The notes beneath the pieces were generated by a model. That model ran no database searches, was not told the DNA's origin, and saw only the letters and a list, made by a program, of their open reading frames with translations. Of a stretch of 64,000 nt of DNA, positions 57,510 to 64,000 are shown one piece after another; the stretch's first letter is position 1; each line of letters starts with the position of its first letter. A program made the position numbers and the translations under genes. The stretch is taken from the NCBI RefSeq assembly GCF_900537075.1, contig NZ_UNRA01000005.1, positions 124,001 through 188,000 on the forward strand. The letters run 5' to 3'. Origin of the DNA: Tropicibacter sp. Alg240-R139. GTDB lineage: Bacteria; Pseudomonadota; Alphaproteobacteria; Rhodobacterales; Rhodobacteraceae.

Positions 57510-58742
57510 TTAGCCGCTGATATGGGATAAGGTGAACGAGGCTGCAAGTTCCGTGTGCGAAGACCAGCGGAACTGATCCACTACCTGCACCCAGTTCAGA
57601 CGGTATCCCGCAGACACAAGCACCTTGGCGTCCCGCGCAAATGTCACCGGATTGCACGACACATAGGCGATCACCGGCACTTGCGCCTCAGCCAGTTCGG
57701 TGACTTGAGCCTCGGCCCCAGCGCGCGGAGGGTCCAGAACGACCGCATCGATCTTGCGCAGTTCGTCCGGCATCAGCGGGCGGCGGAATAGATCTCGCGC
57801 CTCGGTCGTGACCCGCTTCAAACCCTGCGCCATGCGCCACCCTTGATCCAACGCGTGGGTCATCGCCTTATCGCCCTCGACCGCGTGCACTTCGGCATCT
57901 GCGGCAAGTGGCATGCTAAAGGTGCCGCAACCGGCAAACAAATCCACGATTTTCTTGGAACCTGCGACGACTTCTTGCACAGCAGTTAAGAGTGCGGCTT
58001 CGCCGTCTTTGGTGGCCTGTAGAAAGGCGCCAGGCGGGGGTGCGACTTTTGCAGCACCAAATTGTTGATACGGCGGATTACGCATTGCCAGCACTTCGCC
58101 GTCCCAAGCCAACCGCGCCAACCCTTGTTGTTCCGCAGCCTGAGCTAATGACGCCTCAAGCGGGCCATCCAGTGGCTTGCCACCCTGAACGGACACGTCT
58201 AACCCAACCTCGGACAGCGTCAACGTCACTGACAAAACACCCTTGCGGCTGCCGCCGATCACGGCCAGCGCCTCGGCCACGGGGATCGCGGCCAGCAGCT
58301 CGGGGACCAGCAATTGGCAGTCGGGGATTTCAGTGATCACGCCGGATGCACGCCCATGAAACCCGGCCAGCGTCCCTTTCTTGGTGCGCCGTACCGCAAT
58401 GGTCGCCCGGCGGCGTGAGTTGGGCAGAGAGGTGTGGATCGGGCGCATTTCAGCGTCCAGTCCCTGTGCAGACAACGCCGCACGCACCACATCAACCTTC
58501 CAATTTCCCACAAAAGCATCTGAGGCGTGCTGCAACTGGCAGCCACCACATGCCTTGTAATGGCGGCACAACGGTTTCACCCGGTCATCCGACGGCGTGT
58601 CGATCCGAATGTCGGTCAGTTGTTGCCCATCGACATCGCCGGTGACAACTTCACCCGGAAGGGTACGGGGGGCAAAAATCGGGCCATCGGCGATCCCGTC
58701 GCCCTGATGGCCAAGCCTGGCTATGGTGTATTGCTGGGTCAT
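57510..58742 (-). CDS. Class I SAM-dependent RNA (uracil-5) methyltransferase, RumA/TrmA type
   Basis: A 410-residue enzyme with an N-terminal TRAM-like region, a 4Fe-4S cysteine cluster (PLCRHYKACGGCQLQH, about 77-92), and a C-terminal methyltransferase domain (VDLFAGCGTFSMPLA; VLDPPRAGAEAQV; nucleophile motif YVSCNPVTFARD). It methylates uridine in rRNA or tRNA; RlmD-like action on 23S rRNA is the likeliest, but TrmA-like tRNA m5U54 cannot be excluded by eye. It lies between the channel gene and the ABC exporter genes on the same strand. Confidence 0.88.
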   Translation of the reverse strand: MTQQYTIARLGHQGDGIADGPIFAPRTLPGEVVTGDVDGQQLTDIRIDTPSDDRVKPLCRHYKACGGCQLQHASDAFVGNWKVDVVRAALSAQGLDAEMRPIHTSLPNSRRRATIAVRRTKKGTLAGFHGRASGVITEIPDCQLLVPELLAAIPVAEALAVIGGSRKGVLSVTLTLSEVGLDVSVQGGKPLDGPLEASLAQAAEQQGLARLAWDGEVLAMRNPPYQQFGAAKVAPPPGAFLQATKDGEAALLTAVQEVVAGSKKIVDLFAGCGTFSMPLAADAEVHAVEGDKAMTHALDQGWRMAQGLKRVTTEARDLFRRPLMPDELRKIDAVVLDPPRAGAEAQVTELAEAQVPVIAYVSCNPVTFARDAKVLVSAGYRLNWVQVVDQFRWSSHTELAASFTLSHISG

Positions 58743-58780
58743 GCCGCGTGATAGCGGGGGATCGGTTCTATAGAAAGGGC

Positions 58781-60613
58781 TTATTCCGCCGCCTCGGTCT
58801 GAATAAACCCACCGGACTGCCGCTGCCAGAACTGCGCATAGAGGCCACCGTGGGTCAACAGCGCCTCATGCGTGCCGCTTTCCACGAGCCGACCCTCGTC
58901 CATGACCACAATCCGATCCATCTCGCTTAGCGTCGACAAACGGTGCGCAATGGCCAGCACGGTCTTGCCTTCCATCACCCGGTGCAATGCGGCTTGAATG
59001 GAGGCCTCAACCTCGGAATCAAGCGCCGATGTCGCCTCGTCCAGCACCAGAATGGGCGCGTCTTTCAGGATGGCGCGCGCCAAGGCGATCCGTTGCCGTT
59101 GCCCACCTGACAGCTTGACGCCCCGCTCGCCCAGATGGGCGTCATACCCCTTGCGCCCACTGCCGTCTTGCAGCCCTAAAATGAACTCATGCGCTTCGGC
59201 CTTTTGGGCGGCGTCGATCAGCTCTTCCTCGGATGCGTCGGGCCGCCCATAAAAGATGTTCTCGCGCGCCGAGCGGTTGAACATCGCCGTTTCCTGCGTG
59301 ACCATGCCGATGTTACGACGCAGGCTGTTCTGCGTAACCTTTGCCACATCCTGCCCGTCGATCGTAATCTGCCCCGCCTCGCCGTCATAAAGCCGTAACA
59401 AGAGCGAAACGAGCGTGGATTTTCCCGCACCAGACGCGCCAACGATGCCCAGCTTTTCGCCTGCAGCGATATGCAGGTCGATACCTTGCACCCCACCCAC
59501 GTCGCGACCATAGGCAAAACCCACATCCGAAAACGCAATCTCTCCGCCCGGTACGGTCAGATCCGTAGCGCCCGGCGCATCCTCGACCCGGACACGTTGG
59601 GTCAGTGTTTTCATCCCGTTTTCGATCTCGCCAATGCTTGCATACATCGACATCAGCGTGAAACTGACCCATCCGGTCATCTGAGCGATCCGGATCGCCA
59701 TGGCGCCGGCCGCCGCCACATCCCCGGTGGTCGCCGATCCACTCTGCCACAGCAGCAGGGTCGACCCCATCAACAGCACCGGCAACATTCCCGCCAAAGC
59801 CACCAAGAAAAACCGGAACGAGGCTGAAAGCCATCCGAACTCCAACGCGCGTTCGCGCAGATCGACCATAGCCTCGCGCGCGGCTTGATCCTCTTGCGTG
59901 GCGTGGGCGAATAACTTGACCGTCTTTATGTTGGTAATTGCATCCACCACCTGCCCCGACACCATAGCCCGAGCCCCTGCCCGCGCCGCCGAGCGTTTGC
60001 GGATGCGAGGCAGATACCACCGGATCAGGGCGAAATAGGCGACCATCCACACCAAAAAGGGCAACACCACCAGCGGATGGATTGCCCCAAGCAGGGCCAT
60101 TGTGCCCACGAGCGTCGAGAGCGCAAAGACCACTGCGTTGACCACATCTGTGACGACAGAGGCCAGCGAGTTGGACGTTTGCATCTGCTTTTGCGCAATG
60201 CGTCCAGCGAAATCATCGTCGAAATAGGTGACCGACTGCCCCAGCGTCCACCGGTTCAATTTGGCCAGAACCAGGGGCGGGATATTGGGTAAAACCACAT
60301 AATTGTTCGCAAACGACGCAAGTCCCGCCACCAGCGGGCGGAGCAGCATAAAGAATATCATGCCGCCCAGGATCAGACCCAGATTGCGGGCGTCAAAGAA
60401 CCCTTCGGGCCCGCTGGCCGTCGCCCGATCGATCACCTGCCCCAGGATCCAGGCTGTCGCTACCTCTAGCGCGCCGCCCATCGCCGAGAAACTGGCGGCG
60501 AGAAACAGCATGGGCCAGGCCCCCGACAGCGCCCAGCGCACAAACGCCCCCAAGGTCTGAGGGGGCGGTGTGTTCGTGTCACGAAATGGCTTGATTAAGT
60601 CGGCAACCCTCAT
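58781..60613 (-). CDS. ABC exporter, fused permease-ATPase (second of pair)
   Basis: A 610-residue MsbA-like half-transporter: six-helix TMD (about 30-330) and NBD with Walker A GASGAGKST, signature KLSGGQRQRIALARAIL, Walker B ILVLDEATSALD. It overlaps its partner gene by four bases. Both NBDs look intact, so a heterodimer of two similar halves is likely; substrate (lipid, peptide or drug) unknown. Confidence 0.92.
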   Translation of the reverse strand: MRVADLIKPFRDTNTPPPQTLGAFVRWALSGAWPMLFLAASFSAMGGALEVATAWILGQVIDRATASGPEGFFDARNLGLILGGMIFFMLLRPLVAGLASFANNYVVLPNIPPLVLAKLNRWTLGQSVTYFDDDFAGRIAQKQMQTSNSLASVVTDVVNAVVFALSTLVGTMALLGAIHPLVVLPFLVWMVAYFALIRWYLPRIRKRSAARAGARAMVSGQVVDAITNIKTVKLFAHATQEDQAAREAMVDLRERALEFGWLSASFRFFLVALAGMLPVLLMGSTLLLWQSGSATTGDVAAAGAMAIRIAQMTGWVSFTLMSMYASIGEIENGMKTLTQRVRVEDAPGATDLTVPGGEIAFSDVGFAYGRDVGGVQGIDLHIAAGEKLGIVGASGAGKSTLVSLLLRLYDGEAGQITIDGQDVAKVTQNSLRRNIGMVTQETAMFNRSARENIFYGRPDASEEELIDAAQKAEAHEFILGLQDGSGRKGYDAHLGERGVKLSGGQRQRIALARAILKDAPILVLDEATSALDSEVEASIQAALHRVMEGKTVLAIAHRLSTLSEMDRIVVMDEGRLVESGTHEALLTHGGLYAQFWQRQSGGFIQTEAAE

Positions 60614-62448
60614 TCAGCAGCCTCCGGGTTCATGAAGCCACCAGATTGCCGCGCCCAGAACTGTGCGTACAGCCCCTTTTGTGCCAATAGCTCGGCGTGG
60701 CTGCCCTGTTCAACGATCCGGCCCTGATCCATGACCAGAATACGGTCCATCTGCGCGATGGTGGACAGGCGGTGCGCAATCGCGATCACCGTCTTGCCCT
60801 GCATCATGCCATAAAGTGTGTCCTGAATCGCGGCCTCAACTTCGGAATCCAAGGCGCTTGTCGCCTCGTCCAACAGCAAGATCGGCGCGTCCTTCAAAAC
60901 CACCCGCGCCAGCGTGATCCGCTGACGTTGACCGCCCGAAAGTTTCACGCCCCGCTCGCCTACATGAGCGTCATAGCCGGTGCGGCCTTGGGGATCCTCA
61001 AGATCCAGAATAAACTCATGCGCTTCGGCCTGTTTGGCGGCGGCGATGATTTGCGCCTCGGTCGCGTCGGGACGGCCGTACAGAATGTTATCCCGCACCG
61101 AGCGATGCAGCAATGAGCTGTCCTGCTGGACCATGCCGATATTGGAACGCAGGCTGTCCTGGGTCACGGTGACGATATCCTGCCCATCGATCAGAATACG
61201 CCCCCTATCGGCGTCATAGAACCGCAAGAGCAGCTTGACCAAGGTCGACTTGCCCGCCCCTGACCGACCGATCAGACCGACCTTTTCGCCCGCACCGATT
61301 GCCAAATCGACAGCATCCAGCCCGCCGGTCTCGCGCCCATAGTGGTGCGACAGGCCGTCCAACTGAATGGCGCCTAGGGTCAGAGTCAGCGGTTGGGCGC
61401 CTTTGTCATCTACCAGATCAATAGGCTGCGCGATGGTTTCCATACCTTCGGCCACAACGCCCAATTGACGGAAGAACGTGGTCAATGCCCACATGATCCA
61501 GCCGGTCATGGCGTTCAGGCGCAACGTCAACGCGGTGGCCGCAGCCACAACTCCGACCGAGGCCTGGCCTTGCATCCATAAAGCAACCGCCCAGCCGACA
61601 ACACCCACGATGAGCAAACCGTTCAGTGTCACCAGCACGGTGTCCATGATGGTGAAAATCCGCATCTCGACCTGGAACGTCTTACGTGTGTTTTCAATCG
61701 CTTCCTTGGCATATGCCAATTCGTGATCGTTGTGGGCAAACATCTTGACCGAATGGATGTTGGAATAACTGTCAACCACCCGGCCTGTCACGGTCGAGCG
61801 CGCGTCCGACGCCGCCTGCGAAGCGGGCCCTACGCGTCTGACGGTCCAGCGCACCAGCACCGCATAAAGCGCGAACCAGATGAGAAGTGGGATCAACAAC
61901 CGAACATCAGCGACCATCAGCAGCACCGCCGCGCCGATCAGATAGGCCAGCGAAAACGAAATCGCATCAAAGACTTGAAAGATCACTTCGCCCGCTGCTG
62001 GTGGCGTTTGCATGATCCGGTTAGCAATGCGCCCGGCAAAGTCATTTTCGAACCAGCCAACCGACTGACGCAAAACGTGTTTATGCGACCGCCAACGGAT
62101 CAACGTGCCAAAGTTCGGCAGGATCGCGTTGTTCAACAGCATGACGTCGAGAATATGCAACGCGGGCCGCAGGAACAGGACAAACAGGGCCACCAACACC
62201 AGTTCAGTGCCGTACGTCTGCCACACCTGCTCGGGCCCACCACTCAACAGATCAACGACTCGACCCATGTAATAGATCAACCCAACTTCGACGCCTGCGA
62301 CAATGATCGACAGAAGGGCCGTCCAGAAAAAGACCTTCATGAAGGGTTGAGAATATTCCAACAAAAACGGCCACAGACGTGTGGGCGGCGTGTCCACTTC
62401 GTCGTAGTCGGTATAGGGGTCAACAAGGTTTTCGAAAAAACGAAACAT
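60610..62448 (-). CDS. ABC exporter, fused permease-ATPase (first of pair)
   Basis: A 612-residue partner of the preceding gene, with the same layout: TMD (about 30-330), Walker A GRSGAGKST, signature KLSGGQRQRITLARVVL, Walker B ILLLDEATSALD. The two proteins are similar over their length and are translated from one transcript. A 10-codon ORF with a strong ribosome site lies 80 bases upstream. Confidence 0.92.
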   Translation of the reverse strand: MFRFFENLVDPYTDYDEVDTPPTRLWPFLLEYSQPFMKVFFWTALLSIIVAGVEVGLIYYMGRVVDLLSGGPEQVWQTYGTELVLVALFVLFLRPALHILDVMLLNNAILPNFGTLIRWRSHKHVLRQSVGWFENDFAGRIANRIMQTPPAAGEVIFQVFDAISFSLAYLIGAAVLLMVADVRLLIPLLIWFALYAVLVRWTVRRVGPASQAASDARSTVTGRVVDSYSNIHSVKMFAHNDHELAYAKEAIENTRKTFQVEMRIFTIMDTVLVTLNGLLIVGVVGWAVALWMQGQASVGVVAAATALTLRLNAMTGWIMWALTTFFRQLGVVAEGMETIAQPIDLVDDKGAQPLTLTLGAIQLDGLSHHYGRETGGLDAVDLAIGAGEKVGLIGRSGAGKSTLVKLLLRFYDADRGRILIDGQDIVTVTQDSLRSNIGMVQQDSSLLHRSVRDNILYGRPDATEAQIIAAAKQAEAHEFILDLEDPQGRTGYDAHVGERGVKLSGGQRQRITLARVVLKDAPILLLDEATSALDSEVEAAIQDTLYGMMQGKTVIAIAHRLSTIAQMDRILVMDQGRIVEQGSHAELLAQKGLYAQFWARQSGGFMNPEAAE

Positions 62449-62527
62449 AACGGATGCTCCACATGAGCGTAATTTTGGACGTGCGAAATTAGGTGTGCCA
62501 AGGCATCACCCAAACGGGGGCGTGACC

Positions 62528-62560
62528 TCAGCCGATGCTGAACCAGATCCCGTAATACAT
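62528..62560 (-). CDS. Possible 10-residue leader or micro-protein upstream of the ABC exporter pair
   Basis: ATG at 62560 is preceded seven bases upstream by a full CGGAGG, as strong as any site in the window, and encodes MYYGIWFSIG before TGA. It lies in the 197-base spacer between the CCA-adding enzyme gene and the exporter genes, about 80 bases before the latter. It could be a regulatory leader peptide, a remnant of a larger small membrane protein, or chance. No other evidence supports it. Confidence 0.35.
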   Translation of the reverse strand: MYYGIWFSIG

Positions 62561-62645
62561 TCGCATTCCTCCGTTAGTTGATTTGGCAAACGTAAACGGA
62601 AAGGATTGCGCTTGTCACCCCGGAAAATAAAGTATCAAATTGACG

Positions 62646-63800
62646 CTACGTCGCCAAAAGTTGTTCTCGTGTCAGCGAAAAACCAGATGCGATCCATTTG
62701 CTTTCGATCAGGGACAATTTATCACCCAGCTCCCGCCCTTTGAAGTCAGGCAACAGGTCTTTGGCTGACACTGGGAAAACGGCCTGTGATCCCTTCTCCG
62801 CATCGCGGCGCACGGCTGAAGCAATTGGCACCTCCAGCAGTGCAGATCTCAGGATCATCGCCTTGATGGCTGTTTTCTGCCCCAAACGATAACCCAGCTC
62901 GGCCGCGTTGGCGGTTCCGGTTGCAGCCTCGCGCAGCGCCGTAATCGCCTTCAACTGCACTTTGCTCAATCGCAAAGTTCCGGCCACGTCGGCGTCAGCC
63001 AAGGATGCCAACCGCAGCAGAGCATCCAAAGGCACTGTCAATTCATGCTCCAAGTGAACAACTGGGGCCAGCGACCGATCGTCCGCACCCGGCAAAACCA
63101 CGCCCAGAACCCCTGCCATTCGCATGGCAGCGACCGAAGGCGCAGGGTCCTCGGCGCCTAAGAGTTTCAGAAATTCGGCCCCGACCCGTTCGCGTGACAG
63201 GCGTTCCAGTCCGTCCAAATTGACGGCAATCGCGGCGAGCGCATCTGCATCTAATCCTGCCTGCGGATCGCCATACCACGCGTGGAATCGGAAAAAGCGC
63301 AGCGAACGCAAGAAATCTTCGCGAATGCGATGTTCTGCCGTCCCGATGAATCGCACCCTGCGCTCGGTCAGATCCGGCAGCCCGTTCAATGGATCAATCA
63401 CCGTGCCGTCAGGCCGCGCGTAGATGGCGTTCATGGTGAAATCGCGGCGCGCTGCGTCTTCTTCGATCGTGTCGGCAAAAGCCACCACAGCACGGCGACC
63501 ATCGGTTTTCACGTCTCGACGAAAGGTGGTAATTTCGAACGGCTCGCCATCCTGCACCAGCGTAACGGTTCCGTGCTCGATGCCGGTGGGCACCGCCTTA
63601 ATACGCGCCGCGCGCGCCAATTTCATCACCCGTTCAGGGTGTGCATCGGTCGAGATGTCGATGTCTGAAGTCGGCGACCCCAGCAGAGCGTTACGAACGC
63701 AACCGCCCACAAAGAGCGCCTGCGCCCCGCCGTCGGTCAACGCGGCGCAAACTTTTTGCGTCGCGCGCGACGTCAGCCAATCCTCAGCGATCCGTGTCAT
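62646..63800 (-). CDS. CCA-adding / poly(A) polymerase-family tRNA nucleotidyltransferase
   Basis: A 384-residue class II nucleotidyltransferase. The head domain shows LFVGGCVRNALLGSPTSDID (catalytic Asp-x-Asp), ARRDFTMNAIYARPDG and the FLRSLRFFRFHAWYG arginine region. It adds or repairs CCA at tRNA 3' ends. The ATG at 63800 overlaps the stop of the upstream Nudix gene (ATGA). Confidence 0.93.
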   Translation of the reverse strand: MTRIAEDWLTSRATQKVCAALTDGGAQALFVGGCVRNALLGSPTSDIDISTDAHPERVMKLARAARIKAVPTGIEHGTVTLVQDGEPFEITTFRRDVKTDGRRAVVAFADTIEEDAARRDFTMNAIYARPDGTVIDPLNGLPDLTERRVRFIGTAEHRIREDFLRSLRFFRFHAWYGDPQAGLDADALAAIAVNLDGLERLSRERVGAEFLKLLGAEDPAPSVAAMRMAGVLGVVLPGADDRSLAPVVHLEHELTVPLDALLRLASLADADVAGTLRLSKVQLKAITALREAATGTANAAELGYRLGQKTAIKAMILRSALLEVPIASAVRRDAEKGSQAVFPVSAKDLLPDFKGRELGDKLSLIESKWIASGFSLTREQLLAT

Positions 63801-64000
63801 GCTTGCATCCGCGCAGCCAACCCGCGCAGCATCCGCGCGGTTGCGCCCCAGATGTAATAAGGGCCAAAGGGCACGGTGTAGTAATACCGCTGCTGACCTT
63901 GCCAACGACGCGATTCCACCGCGTAATTCTCTAACCGCATCAGGTGATCGAACGGTACGGAAAACACCTCGTCTACTTCACCCGGCTCCGCGATCACGTC
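63797..64000 (-). CDS. CoA pyrophosphatase-like Nudix hydrolase, C-terminal part
   Basis: The gene runs off the right edge; only the last 67 residues are visible (EPGEVDEVFSVPFDHLM; YYYTVPFGPYYIWGATARM), a C-terminus typical of the NudL/CoA-diphosphatase branch that trims coenzyme A to 4'-phosphopantetheine. The Nudix box is outside the window, so the assignment rests on the tail and on its common linkage to the CCA-adding enzyme gene. Confidence 0.8.
   Translation of the reverse strand, partial: DVIAEPGEVDEVFSVPFDHLMRLENYAVESRRWQGQQRYYYTVPFGPYYIWGATARMLRGLAARMQA

Overview
The window is GC-rich chromosomal DNA from an alphaproteobacterium, almost certainly a marine Rhodobacteraceae (Roseobacter group) member. 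This rests on gene order and gene content: kdsD-lptC-lptA-lptB-hpf-ptsN without an rpoN between lptB and hpf, ppiC-argJ-mutT divergent from secA, rimP-nusA-ylxR-infB, a TPP-riboswitch thi operon with ThiXYZ/TenA, an RpoH-type promoter before dnaK, and many ATGA start/stop overlaps. I see no rRNA, tRNA, CRISPR array, insertion sequence or prophage. Almost all of the window is coding and most genes are conserved housekeeping genes.

Layout. 0-8 kb: msrA (3' end), a class II aldolase, a DHFR-like reductase, a lone hydantoinase A, queG, a glutathione S-transferase, mtgA and nnrS. 7.7-12.6 kb: rnase D, then the Kdo/LPS-export and PTS-Ntr block kdsD-lptC-lptA-lptB-hpf-ptsN. 12.6-21 kb: a CAP-domain lipoprotein, two small cell-envelope genes, hemH, a methyltransferase divergent from comF, grxC, a nitrilase, a MarR regulator, ubiG, pip and a short solute-binding protein. 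21-27 kb: rimP-nusA-ylxR-infB with an attenuator-like leader, then an AT-richer spacer with an unannotated 44-residue TTG-start gene. 27-35 kb: mutT/argJ/ppiC divergent from secA, followed by two secreted proteins, one a phosphate-binding-like/OmpA fusion. 35-43.5 kb: radC and the thiamine operon thiD-O-S-G-E-F-Y-tenA-thiZ-thiX under a TPP riboswitch. 43.6-47 kb: dnaK-dnaJ with an RpoH promoter. 47-56 kb: alkB, an SH3 protein, an orphan ABC-2 polysaccharide-export-type permease, then cysQ-kdsB-GT-GT-GT14-sulfotransferase. 56-64 kb: an L,D-transpeptidase, a bacterial voltage-gated sodium channel, a TrmA/RumA-type RNA methyltransferase, a heterodimeric ABC exporter pair, the CCA-adding enzyme and the 3' end of a CoA-pyrophosphatase-like Nudix gene.

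How the parts fit together. Two Kdo genes (kdsD, kdsB) and the Lpt export genes point to an LPS or Kdo-linked glycan. The most unusual block is 48.2-56.1 kb, where a PAP phosphatase (cysQ), CMP-Kdo synthase, two tandemly duplicated GT2-like transferases, a GT14-type transferase and a two-domain sulfotransferase sit in one co-directional, closely packed run, divergent from an export permease. I infer that it makes a sulfated surface polysaccharide, with CysQ removing the PAP produced by the sulfotransferase. Smaller items worth attention are the 44-residue protein at 26.8-26.9 kb, a 10-codon ORF with a very good Shine-Dalgarno sequence before the ABC exporter pair, a hairpin that could hide the thiD ribosome site below the TPP riboswitch, and a TTG-N8-CAA box before nnrS. 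Start codons were chosen by eye from ribosome-site spacing and family N-termini and are not experimentally supported.
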